Shown: positions 1 through 7,550, numbered from the stretch's first letter. The stretch is DNA of 11,622 bases from Capsulimonas sp. (GCA_025963815.1 JAOQAA010000013.1:1-11622); one strand, 5' to 3'. Program-made: numbers and translations. The notes: generated from the sequence alone by a model not told the origin.

Positions 1-1467
1 AAGGAAAGCGTTTACCGAGGATTAGCCGATGCGCTTATCACTCAGGGCCGCCTAACCGAAGCCCGTCAGGTACTGCGGATGCTCAAACAAGAAGAGTTTT
101 TCGACTTTCTGAGCCGAGATCCCAAGTCCGCCCCTGGGTTGCCGCAGCGTGTTACCCTCACAGACAATGAAAAAGAGGGAGAGAAACGTTATGCCGGCCT
201 CGCGGAGGAAGCGTTGCTTCCGCTGTTATTTGACGAAATGGCGCTCGCTCTGCGCGCGTCCCGAAGCGCTGCGGACTTGATCCCCGGCGACAGCGAAGCG
301 GGCGGCTTATCCACATCGCTCGCCGCCATGGCGCCGGGAACGGTCGCGCTGTATACGATTGTGGAGCCGGATAAATATCGCGTCATTATTGTGACCCCTA
401 CCTCCCAGCGTGCGGATGAGTATCCCATCGCCGCCAAAGATTTATACGGCAAAGTCTTGGCCTTTCGGTCCGCCCTGCAAGACCCGACCCGCGATCCGCG
501 CCCATTGGCGCGGGAACTGTACCAAATCATGCTCGGCCCAATCGCGGCGGACCTCAAAGCCGCGCACGCCACGACCATTCTCTGGTCTCTGGACGACGCG
601 CTGCGCTACCTGCCATGCGCGGCCCTCCATGACGGGAAGCAGTATTTGGCCGAGCGATACAGCATGAGCATCTTCACACCGGCGGGAGAAAGCCGTTTGA
701 CCGCAGGCCCCGCGATGCAATGGCGTGGCTTGGGCCTGGGCGTCTCGCGGGCTTATGAGGATTTCCCGGCCCTCCCCGGCGTCGCCGAGGAATTAGGGGG
801 GATATTGCAGGGGCAGACAGGATACACTCAAGGCGTTCTACCGGGAACCGTGCTGATGAACTCACTCTTCACGCGTCAGACGCTCACCAATGCGCTGGCG
901 CAAAACCGTGGCCTCAACCCGCGTTACCCAATCGTGCATATCGCCAGTCATTTTAGCCTGAGCAGTCGTGACACCAATTCTTTTCTGCTGCTGGGGGATG
1001 GCGAACATTTGAGCGTCGCTCAGATCAAATCGAACCCTTTATTTTTTCAGGGGGTAGATTTGCTTGCCCTTTCGGCCTGTAATACGGCCATTGATGTCAG
1101 GAGCAGCACGGGCAGGGAGGTCGAGGGCTTCGGCGCGCTGGCGCAGCGTTTGGGAGCGCGGTCGGTGCTGGCGAGTCTGTGGCCGGTGGCCGACGCCAGC
1201 ACTCCCGTTCTTATGCGCGAATTTTACCGATTGCGCCGAGCGCATCCAACGCTAAGCAAGGCGTCGGATCTGCGTCAGGCTCAGCTGGAGCTTTTGCGCG
1301 GTCAAGTGACGGCGATGGCGACGCCGTCTAGGACGAACCGTGCGCAGCGAGCGAAAGTCGCTGGTGCGGCAAACACCAGCTTGCCGCCGTTTGTCGCGGA
1401 TCCCAAGGCCCCCTACTCACACCCTTACTACTGGGCTCCGTTTGTTTTGATCGGTAATCCTGAGTAA
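1..1467 (+). CDS. CHAT-domain (caspase-like) protein with preceding TPRs, 5' partial
   Basis: The frame is open from base 1, so the gene starts upstream of the window; the first internal ATG at 79 is not a credible start. The first visible residues (YRGLADALITQGRLTEA) look like the last TPR helix pair that usually precedes a CHAT domain. The CHAT domain fills the rest. The caspase-type dyad is visible as the second His of HIASHF (codon 949-951) and the Cys of LSACNTA (codon 1078-1080). The GREVEGFGALAQRLGARSVLASLW block and the C-terminal YSHPYYWAPFVLIGNPE are family hallmarks. CHAT proteins are cysteine peptidases or their relatives, related to separase and caspases, and TPRs usually bind the partner or substrate. 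The substrate here is unknown. Gly normally follows the catalytic His, but here it is Phe, which I believe occurs in a common CHAT subgroup. The gene is convergent with the operon to its right. Confidence 0.9.
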   Translation, partial: KESVYRGLADALITQGRLTEARQVLRMLKQEEFFDFLSRDPKSAPGLPQRVTLTDNEKEGEKRYAGLAEEALLPLLFDEMALALRASRSAADLIPGDSEAGGLSTSLAAMAPGTVALYTIVEPDKYRVIIVTPTSQRADEYPIAAKDLYGKVLAFRSALQDPTRDPRPLARELYQIMLGPIAADLKAAHATTILWSLDDALRYLPCAALHDGKQYLAERYSMSIFTPAGESRLTAGPAMQWRGLGLGVSRAYEDFPALPGVAEELGGILQGQTGYTQGVLPGTVLMNSLFTRQTLTNALAQNRGLNPRYPIVHIASHFSLSSRDTNSFLLLGDGEHLSVAQIKSNPLFFQGVDLLALSACNTAIDVRSSTGREVEGFGALAQRLGARSVLASLWPVADASTPVLMREFYRLRRAHPTLSKASDLRQAQLELLRGQVTAMATPSRTNRAQRAKVAGAANTSLPPFVADPKAPYSHPYYWAPFVLIGNPE

Positions 1468-1494
1468 TCCGTTTTCACCGCCGCGACGTACAGC

Positions 1495-1532
1495 AACAAA
1501 AATCGCTCCGAGCGGCAATGCTCGGAGCGAAT
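1495..1532 (-). terminator. Intrinsic terminator of the 4512-1564 operon
   Basis: A perfect 10-bp inverted repeat (1503-1512 with 1521-1530, arms TCGCTCCGAG/CTCGGAGCGA) encloses an 8-base loop. Read on the minus strand the stem is followed directly by TTTTTG, as expected for Rho-independent termination. On the plus strand no T-run follows, so it does not look like an efficient terminator for the CHAT gene, although it lies between the two convergent genes. Confidence 0.85.
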
Positions 1533-1563
1533 GGAGAAATCAGCGGCGTTAACGGAGGATCGG

Positions 1564-2088
1564 TTAGCCTTCCTCAATCGCCTTTAACTTATTCTGAAGC
1601 TTCTGCTGATTCACATGCGCAAAGCACAATTCGTACGTCAGGTTCTCGCTGCTGAGTGTGGATTCCCAGAGGCTCGACTGATACCACACGTTATTTTTAT
1701 CATCCATGCCGACACGGCCGATGTCGGTTTGATAATCGAAACTCGTGATCACCCCTATCGCCTCCGGAGAAACCTTTTTGTCTTTGCTTCCTTCTTGGAT
1801 CAACGAGGAAACCGTGATAACCTTGAGCGTGTTATCCTTGCCCATTGCGGACTCGCCGATAACAATGTTGGTTGGGCCGGTGTCGTCGACGGAAAACGCA
1901 ACGACGAACGAGCCGTCATCATAGGCCTTGTACGGCATGCCCAGATCCTTCACCATCTGCTCGAGTTTCGGCGTCGTCTTCTGTGCTTCGGCGAGAGAGC
2001 CTTTTGGGCGAAGGGCGAAGGCGCCCACCAGAGTGGCGGCGATCAGCACGCCGCCGATTACTGGAAACAATTTCTTAAATTTCTGCAT
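1564..2088 (-). CDS. Membrane-anchored or exported protein with YbjN / type III secretion chaperone-like fold (tentative)
   Basis: This is a 174-residue protein. It opens with a basic stretch and one hydrophobic segment (about residues 8-26), serving as an uncleaved anchor or signal peptide, so the rest should lie outside the cytoplasm. The remainder has alternating short strands and helices: a helix before LGMPYKAYDDGSF (about 50-61), a strand with FSVDDTGPTN, a long helix-strand region, then GRVGMDDKNNVWYQSSL (124-140) and a C-terminal amphipathic helix. This order resembles YbjN-like or type III secretion chaperone-like small domains; I infer that from pattern and it is not certain. It starts 41 bases after the M48 gene's stop, behind a purine-rich GAAGGGTAG, and is followed by the terminator at 1503-1530. 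It is the last gene of a co-transcribed unit. Its biochemical role is unknown. Confidence 0.8.
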   Translation of the reverse strand: MQKFKKLFPVIGGVLIAATLVGAFALRPKGSLAEAQKTTPKLEQMVKDLGMPYKAYDDGSFVVAFSVDDTGPTNIVIGESAMGKDNTLKVITVSSLIQEGSKDKKVSPEAIGVITSFDYQTDIGRVGMDDKNNVWYQSSLWESTLSSENLTYELCFAHVNQQKLQNKLKAIEEG

Positions 2089-2129
2089 TCTAAACTACCC
2101 TTCTATTTGAGACAAAGAAAATATGCCGA

Positions 2130-4022
2130 CTAATTGTGACTCTTGCGCGGTATTTGAACGATGACCATTTCCTGCACCTTGCCGCCACGAATGAGCACGG
2201 CGAGGCCGAGGTTTCGATAAAACCGGTAGTCTTTATCTGGGTCGACGATTTGAGTGAATTCGTAATCTTCCTTGACGGAACTCTGCAGCTCGTCCTTGGT
2301 CATCCCAATATGAAGCGCGGTCGATGGCGCGCCCAGGCCGGAACCCCGCACATTCAGGACAGGCGCATTCGGCCCGGAGAGTCGGATGCCGAGGACAATA
2401 TCGGTCCCGATCACCTCAACCCCATACTTTGGATAGCTCCAAAGTTCCAGATTCGTATCCGGCACGAGCGGAATGGGCGTCGCGTCGCCAAGCATCGTTA
2501 CCGCGCTCGCAATCGGGCTTGAAACAATCAGCACATTGCCAGGCGTCACTTCGAGCGAATCGAGCGGACGAAGCTGCAAGTTTGAGGCCGCCTGAAAATC
2601 CGATTCCGTTTTCGCCGTCGCGCCGGAGCTTTTGCACAACGTGGTGTAACGGTCATAGGCGATCGGCCACCAAGCGGACGCGGGGCTCGCGGATTGCAGG
2701 TACTTGGATATTTCGGCAATCGCTTCCGTTTGATCCGATGGCGCCGCGGACTTCGCGAGGAGTAGAGCACGATTGTACAGCACGGCGTCGTTCAAAGTCG
2801 ATGACGCCGTCCGCTCCGGACTGGCGAGCGCCGTCATGATCTTAGCGCCGCGATCGATTTGTATGCGCCCATTTTCCGGCTGTCCCATGGCGATTTCGGT
2901 GACGCCGGCGTTTACCATCACCACGGCTTTGGTGTAGGTGTCAAGCGTTGTGTCGTTCGCGGCAAGCTCCGCTGCTTGTTTGAACAGAGTCGACGCCTCG
3001 CGGAGATATTTTCCATTGGGAGAAACGAGGTAGGCGAGAGCAAGATTCGCCTTACCCAGCGTCAGGTTGGGCTTCAAGACCAGCGCCTGTTTGAGCGCGA
3101 CGACCGCTGCTTCCCAGTACTTCGGATTTTTGTCGCGGATCTGCGCTTCCAGCGATTTCGGCCGCTGGTAGAAGCCGCCGACGACGATCTGGCCCATTCC
3201 CATTTTGCGAATTTCGGACGTATTCAGCCCATCGCAATATTGCATCAAACGGGCGTACCCCAAGTTAGACCACGCTTCTTCGCATTTCGGGAAGTTCCGC
3301 GTGACTTGCTCGAAACACCGGGCGGCGGAATCATACTGCTCCGTGGTGAGGAAGTACTTGCCGTTGTCGAAGGCGCTCATGGACCGCCAGAGGTCCTGCT
3401 GCTCCTTATCCAGCGCGGCGATACGATCCTTCCACGACGGGTGATCGAAGCCGCTTCCCTCGAAGCTGCTGTATTCCAAGCCTTGCCGGATAAATTCGCG
3501 CGGCCCTAAAAGAGCGCTCCGGAAGGAAAAGCCGCCGGCCATGGCGAGCTTCATTCCCAAAGCATCGGCGTCGTACTCCTGCTGGCGAGTAAACGTGCTT
3601 GTGAGGAAGCCGGTTTTATCCCGCTCCGGGTTGGCGGTGACATGATGCAGAAGGACGTGACCGATCTCATGGCCCATGATAAACGCCAAAGCGTCGTCAT
3701 TGTCCTTGATAATATCCTTCAAGAGCGACGGCGAGACATACATGTAGCTGATGGTCTTGCCCGTGGCCTCATCCTTGCCGTCCAGCAGCGCGCCGGCGTT
3801 GTCCTCGCCGGCTTCAACAGTCAGCTTGACGATTGGCGGCCAAGTGTATTCGGCGGGATGATCTTTCACTGCCGCGAAAACACGAGCCCCGATTGCGGCG
3901 ACGCGGTCCTGCTGATCCTGCGAAACTTCGGCGGCCGCGCGGGCGACGGTTCCTGCGTAAAGAGAGAGTCCGGCGCCGATCAACAGAACTGTGAGAAGGC
4001 GCCGGGGATTGCAACGTGCCAT
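2130..4022 (-). CDS. Secreted M48-family zinc metalloprotease with TPR-like repeats and an unassigned C-terminal domain
   Basis: This 630-residue protein has a clear signal peptide (about residues 1-30, ending near VARAAA), so it acts outside the cytoplasmic membrane. The peptidase domain covers about 35-210. It has the HEIGH zinc motif at 118-122 and the third ligand, probably Glu149, in QQEYDADALG. The FDHPSWKDRIAAL block (192-204) is the usual M48 end motif. TPR-like helices follow: one clear unit around 217-260 and more scattered ones to about 440. The last 130 residues (about 500-630) form a separate domain with IGMTKDEL, which recalls SmpA/BamE-like or DUF-type small domains; I cannot name it. 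The layout resembles BepA-type M48-TPR proteases that police outer-membrane assembly, which suggests envelope proteolysis. It sits 31 bases after the small secreted protein gene and 41 before the YbjN-like gene. The Shine-Dalgarno is weak (AAAGG, about 10 bases from ATG). Confidence 0.92.
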   Translation of the reverse strand: MARCNPRRLLTVLLIGAGLSLYAGTVARAAAEVSQDQQDRVAAIGARVFAAVKDHPAEYTWPPIVKLTVEAGEDNAGALLDGKDEATGKTISYMYVSPSLLKDIIKDNDDALAFIMGHEIGHVLLHHVTANPERDKTGFLTSTFTRQQEYDADALGMKLAMAGGFSFRSALLGPREFIRQGLEYSSFEGSGFDHPSWKDRIAALDKEQQDLWRSMSAFDNGKYFLTTEQYDSAARCFEQVTRNFPKCEEAWSNLGYARLMQYCDGLNTSEIRKMGMGQIVVGGFYQRPKSLEAQIRDKNPKYWEAAVVALKQALVLKPNLTLGKANLALAYLVSPNGKYLREASTLFKQAAELAANDTTLDTYTKAVVMVNAGVTEIAMGQPENGRIQIDRGAKIMTALASPERTASSTLNDAVLYNRALLLAKSAAPSDQTEAIAEISKYLQSASPASAWWPIAYDRYTTLCKSSGATAKTESDFQAASNLQLRPLDSLEVTPGNVLIVSSPIASAVTMLGDATPIPLVPDTNLELWSYPKYGVEVIGTDIVLGIRLSGPNAPVLNVRGSGLGAPSTALHIGMTKDELQSSVKEDYEFTQIVDPDKDYRFYRNLGLAVLIRGGKVQEMVIVQIPRKSHN

Positions 4023-4053
4023 GGGTTAAGGGCCTTTCAAAAAGCCGAAACGA

Positions 4054-4512
4054 TTACTGGCGCGGCTGGGTCTTCAGCTTGGGCGCTGCTGGTATTTCAG
4101 ACATCAGCAGGGAAGCGTGAGAGGGGGCGCCGGTCGTCAGCTTTTTATCATTCGAATTTGTATCAAACTCTTGCGTGGCGGCTTTGCTGACAGTCGCCGC
4201 TAAGGTTCGGAACCGGCTCGCAAGCCTGTGGTTCATTGGCTTAGGGGTCGTGAAGCCGGAAATGGATTGAATGGATGTCAGATCGGAAGTCTTCGGAGCA
4301 TTTTTGGGTGAGATGGCGATTTGAGAAATCACCGAGGATCTCCCAGTCAGCGCACTGAGCGACTGGCCCTTAACTCGGCCGGGAGAGCTTTGAATCTCAG
4401 AGACCAGCGGCGCGAGTGAATGCGCCGGCGCGGCCGGCGCCGGCGCCGCGATCACACCAATGCTCACCGCCAGTATCGCCGGCGCCAGCGCCGCATGGAT
4501 TGTTTTCGTCAT
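4054..4512 (-). CDS. Small secreted protein with a threefold [VIM]-S-[EQ]-I-x2-[SA]-P motif, unknown function
   Basis: This 152-residue protein matches no family I recognise. Residues 1-29 form a strong signal peptide ending in an Ala/Pro-rich stretch, so it is probably exported. The mature part is rich in Ser, Thr, Lys and Pro, has no Cys, and looks largely disordered. A short motif occurs three times with identical internal spacing: VSEIQSSP (37-44), ISQIAISP (62-69) and MSEIPAAP (137-144), each followed within five residues by Lys. The outer two are also preceded by AP-x-H. The start is supported by GAAGGA 8 bases before the ATG. It is the first gene of the operon with the secreted M48 protease. 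A substrate, propeptide-like inhibitor or adaptor of that protease is conceivable, but this rests on position alone. Confidence 0.75.
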   Translation of the reverse strand: MTKTIHAALAPAILAVSIGVIAAPAPAAPAHSLAPLVSEIQSSPGRVKGQSLSALTGRSSVISQIAISPKNAPKTSDLTSIQSISGFTTPKPMNHRLASRFRTLAATVSKAATQEFDTNSNDKKLTTGAPSHASLLMSEIPAAPKLKTQPRQ

Positions 4513-4574
4513 TGTCGTGTTCCTTCAATTTTTGGAAGTGATGAGCGAAGCGCCCCTGCGTCTTCGATGCTTTT

Positions 4575-4603
4575 ATTATGTCAAGTCTTGTGGATGTGCG
4601 CCA
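4575..4603 (-). promoter_or_regulatory. Possible second promoter with a poor -35, downstream of the CRP-like site
   Basis: CATAAT (4580-4575) matches TATAAT in 5 of 6 positions, but the 17-base-upstream hexamer TGGCGC is a poor -35. Activator-dependent promoters often look like this. The palindrome at 4623-4642 is centred about 60-65 bases upstream of the start this box would give, near the class I activator position. It is weakly supported. Confidence 0.25.
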
Positions 4604-4622
4604 TGAACGCATTCACAGTGGC

Positions 4623-4642
4623 GCTGTGATTCTTTTCACAGC
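4623..4642. promoter_or_regulatory. CRP/FNR-family operator-like palindrome GCTGTGA-N6-TCACAGC
   Basis: A perfect palindrome with 7-base arms and a 6-base spacer contains TGTGA-N6-TCACA, the exact CRP half-site spacing. A third half-site, TCACAG, lies at 4613-4618. The site is in the leader of the secreted operon, downstream of the promoter at 4670-4698 and upstream of the possible promoter at 4575-4603. It could be a repressing roadblock for the first or an activator site for the second. The gene ending 53 bases away encodes a predicted adenylate cyclase. No CRP gene is in the window. Confidence 0.5.
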
Positions 4643-4669
4643 AGGCATTCTTTACGATGAAATCAGTGA

Positions 4670-4698
4670 AGTGTAACAAATATAAGCCCCTCTGTCAA
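4670..4698 (-). promoter_or_regulatory. Sigma-70 type promoter of the secreted-protein/protease operon
   Basis: On the minus strand TTGACA (4698-4693) is followed after exactly 17 bases by TACACT (4675-4670). The -35 box is a perfect consensus and the -10 matches 4 of 6. The expected start lies near 4663, giving a leader of about 150 bases to the ATG at 4512. The -35 box overlaps the TGA stop of the cyclase gene (4697-4695), so the promoter begins inside the end of the upstream gene. Confidence 0.65.
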
Positions 4699-7382
4699 GA
4701 AAAAGTGGGTCTATCGGCGCCGTTGCCAATCATCTCCAAACATAAGACCGCAGCGCCCTCGATTGTGAGGGCGTTGCCCTGAGCAATCGCCTCTGCGAAA
4801 TCCTTCTCAGAGAGGGAATTGTGCTGGGCAATCATCATGGCGTCATAGATCGCGCGGATCATGGGCGGCGACGGCGCGCCAAGTATCTCACGGGCGCGCC
4901 GGGCGGCGGTCAGCATGCACACGGTCCGCACGGCCTGGTTTTGAGCCGCCGCGAACTCCGCGTATACTTCCAGGCACTCCACAATTCCTTCCTGGTCGGC
5001 GACAAGCTGCCTTAGCGTTAAACTTTCGCGCAAACGAGAGCGAGCCGCCGCATATTCGCCAAGCCGAATCTCCACCTGAGAAAGCCCGCAAAGAGAATTG
5101 GCCACCCCCCAGTCGTCGCCGCGTTTTTGATCCAGCCGAAGACTTTCTTCATATCGGGCTCGGGCCTCTTCAAAGTCTTCCTGACAGAGAAGAATCCGCG
5201 CGAGATTACTGAGGGCCGCCGCGATCCCTTCCATATCGCCCTCGGCGCGCATGAATGCGAGGCTTTCCTCAACCAGTGGGCGGGCGGCGGAATAGTCGCC
5301 CATGTCGGTCGCGACATTCCCAAGGTTGTTCAGCATATCCGCGACTCCCTGCCCATCGGACAGACTGCGGCGCAGGGCCAAACTTTCTTCGAACTGGCCC
5401 CGGGCCGCGAGATAATCTCCCTGGCTCCAGGCAAGGCTGCCAGCGGCCGTGAGCGCCTTGGCGCGTTCCACGGGCCAGTCCCCATTTGAGTGTTCCGCCT
5501 GGCGGAGAGCACTGCTGAGCCAGCCCCGGCCTTCTTTCAAATAGCTGCGGATCGTCCAGAACCGCCAAAGCGACGATGACATCTGGAGACTGTCGCGGAC
5601 ATGGAGTTGGCTCTGGCCGAACCAGGCAAGTGCGGAGCGCAAGTTGTCACACTCACTATCCATCATGCGCAGCCATTCCGCCTGATTGTCGCCGAGAAGA
5701 TGAGCTTCCGCTTCATGCGCCCATTGCAAGAACAACGATGCATGGCGCAGTGCTAGATCTGCGCTTTCGCCGGAAGCCGCTAATTTTTCACGCGCGTATT
5801 CCCGCACCGTTTCCAGCATGCGATAACGCGCCGCGCCGTGACGCTCTTCGGCGAACGTCAACGATTTTTCCACGAGTTGGGCGAGAACATCTAGGATTTC
5901 GTCACGGTCTATCGCGTCGTCCGCACACACGGCTTCCGCAGCGTCCAGCGTCCAGCCGCCGGAAAATATCGACAATCGCGTCAACAGGGTCTGCTCCTGA
6001 GCGGTCAGGAGATCGTAGCTCCAATCGATCATGGCGCGCAGTGTCTGCTGTCTCGGAATATCGGATTCGCGCTGGCTCCCCGCAAGCAATCGGAACCGGT
6101 CGCCGAGACGGGCCGCGATCTGCTCAGCGGAGAGCACGCGCACTCTGGCGGCCGCCAGTTCAATGGCGAACGGGTTACCGTCCAGCCGACGGCAAATGTC
6201 GATAATGGCGTTCGCGTTATTGGCGGAAACGATAAATGAGGGGTTGACGGCCGTGGCGCGCTCACAAAACAAACGCGACGCCTCGGAACGCATCGCGAGG
6301 TTAATCTCGTTCTGATCGCCAGACGGTAAGCGCACAAGATCCGGCAGTTCCAGCGGGGGCACGACTTGAATATTCTCCCCACCTACGCCGAGCGCCGCAC
6401 GGCTGGTCGCCAAGATCTTCAAATGTGGGCACGACCGCAGCAGAACCTCCGAAAGACGGGCGCAGCTTTCCGCCAGATGCTCGCAATTATCGAGGAGTAT
6501 CAGGATGGATCGCGGTCGGATGAAATCCACGAGCGATTCCTCAACCGTGCATCCAGGCTGCTCCCGTACTCTCAATACCGAAGCAGTCGTCTGCGCCGTA
6601 AGCTTCGAATCGACTGTTTCCGCCAATTCCACCAGCCAAACGCCGTGCTCAAAACGTTCGATCTGGTTGGCGGCGGTTTGCAGCGCCAGCCGGGTCTTGC
6701 CGCCTCCCCCCGCCCCCGTCAACGTCAGCAAGCGCGCCGTCATCAGTCGTTCCTTGATCGTCCTCAGCATATCCTTGCGCCCGATAAAAGACGTAAGCTG
6801 CGCGGGAAGATTGTTGGGCATGGCGTCCAGCGATTTCAATGGGGGGAAATCTATCGGCAATTGGGCGTGGGTTAACTGAAAAACGTGTTCCGGCTCCCGC
6901 AAGTCCTTCAAATAGTGCGAGCCAAGATCAAGCAGACCGATCTGTTTGGGAAGAGAGTTGGCGACGAGCGCTTGCGTCGCCAGCGACATCAGGACCTGTC
7001 CCCCCGAGCCGATCAGAAGACGCGCCACTCGATTGACGTTTGGCCCGAAATAATCGCCGTCGCGCTCCTCAGCGACGCCTGTATGCAGGGCCGCGCGCAC
7101 TTGCAGCTGCAGATCTTGGCTGGGGGCGTTTCCCAGTTCTCGCTGAATGTCAATCGCCGCCGCGATAGCCGCAAGAGCCGACGAAAACGCGGCGCAAAAC
7201 GCGTCCCCAACCGTCTTAAACACATAGCCGCCGTGGCCCGTGATGATCCGCCGAAGCAGCGCGTCATGTCCAGCCAAAGCGGCCTGCATCTTCTCCTCGT
7301 GGATTTCCCAAAGCCCGGTACTGCCTTCGATGTCCGTGAACAGAAACGTGACATTTCCCTTTGGAGGGGAGAAACTATCCAT
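4695..7382 (-). CDS. Class III adenylate cyclase fused to a STAND (AfsR/COG3903-like) ATPase and TPRs
   Basis: This is an 895-residue cytoplasmic protein. Residues 1-170 form a class III cyclase domain. Metal-binding Asp17 (FLFTDIEGST) and Asp60 (KTVGDAF), the adenine-selecting pair Lys56 and Asp110 (DYFG), and the transition-state pair Asn117/Arg121 (NRVAR) are all present, so it should be active and make cAMP. A P-loop ATPase follows, with Walker A GAGGGGKT at 223-230 and Walker B ILILLDN near 293-299. It is of the AfsR/LuxR-associated STAND type, then a helical region and TPR repeats (about 620-800). The end resembles the tail of LuxR-type ATPases but has no DNA-binding helix-turn-helix, so the output is probably the nucleotide. 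The start is ATG at 7382; a TTG at 7385 in frame is also possible and is closer to the weak AAAGAG. It stands alone between two terminated or promoted units. Confidence 0.93.
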   Translation of the reverse strand: MDSFSPPKGNVTFLFTDIEGSTGLWEIHEEKMQAALAGHDALLRRIITGHGGYVFKTVGDAFCAAFSSALAAIAAAIDIQRELGNAPSQDLQLQVRAALHTGVAEERDGDYFGPNVNRVARLLIGSGGQVLMSLATQALVANSLPKQIGLLDLGSHYLKDLREPEHVFQLTHAQLPIDFPPLKSLDAMPNNLPAQLTSFIGRKDMLRTIKERLMTARLLTLTGAGGGGKTRLALQTAANQIERFEHGVWLVELAETVDSKLTAQTTASVLRVREQPGCTVEESLVDFIRPRSILILLDNCEHLAESCARLSEVLLRSCPHLKILATSRAALGVGGENIQVVPPLELPDLVRLPSGDQNEINLAMRSEASRLFCERATAVNPSFIVSANNANAIIDICRRLDGNPFAIELAAARVRVLSAEQIAARLGDRFRLLAGSQRESDIPRQQTLRAMIDWSYDLLTAQEQTLLTRLSIFSGGWTLDAAEAVCADDAIDRDEILDVLAQLVEKSLTFAEERHGAARYRMLETVREYAREKLAASGESADLALRHASLFLQWAHEAEAHLLGDNQAEWLRMMDSECDNLRSALAWFGQSQLHVRDSLQMSSSLWRFWTIRSYLKEGRGWLSSALRQAEHSNGDWPVERAKALTAAGSLAWSQGDYLAARGQFEESLALRRSLSDGQGVADMLNNLGNVATDMGDYSAARPLVEESLAFMRAEGDMEGIAAALSNLARILLCQEDFEEARARYEESLRLDQKRGDDWGVANSLCGLSQVEIRLGEYAAARSRLRESLTLRQLVADQEGIVECLEVYAEFAAAQNQAVRTVCMLTAARRAREILGAPSPPMIRAIYDAMMIAQHNSLSEKDFAEAIAQGNALTIEGAAVLCLEMIGNGADRPTFS

Positions 7383-7408
7383 CAATTTTTGGCTCTTTCA
7401 CAAAGCAG

Positions 7409-7426
7409 TCAGATCATCTGATTGTA
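7409..7426 (-). promoter_or_regulatory. Candidate -10 and overlapping palindrome upstream of the cyclase gene
   Basis: TACAAT (7426-7421, 5 of 6 to consensus) would start transcription near 7414, about 30 bases before the ATG. I see no good -35 box. The palindrome TCAGAT-C-ATCTGA (7409-7421) covers the expected start and the end of the -10, where a repressor would be placed. Both calls are tentative. Confidence 0.3.
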
Positions 7427-7477
7427 CCTCTTCCCAGACCGCGCCGTTTCGCGTTGGAACACGCAATGGCGCTCTCA

Positions 7478-7515
7478 CAAAAACGCCCCCTTCTTCGATT
7501 GAAGAAGGGGACGTT
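7478..7515 (-). terminator. Intrinsic terminator of the furA-katG-FKBP operon
   Basis: The stem pairs 7487-7496 (CCCCTTCTTC) with 7501-7510 (GAAGAAGGGG) around a 4-base loop. It continues after one mismatch with AACG (7482-7485) against CGTT (7512-7515). On the minus strand the stem runs into TTTTTG. It lies 36 bases beyond the FKBP stop and separates this operon from the cyclase gene. Confidence 0.88.
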
Positions 7516-7550
7516 TCTCTTACTATTTGTCTGAGATTGATTTCGGCAGC

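Noticed and set aside
1615..2133. Long plus-strand frames antisense to the YbjN-like and M48 genes.
   Set aside because: They mirror well-supported minus-strand genes with signal peptides and motifs, and their translations look like shadow sequence.
4421..4449. A strongly GC-rich run of overlapping GGCGCC/GCCGGC palindromes.
   Set aside because: It encodes the Ala/Pro-rich end of a signal peptide, and codon choice in a GC-rich genome explains it.
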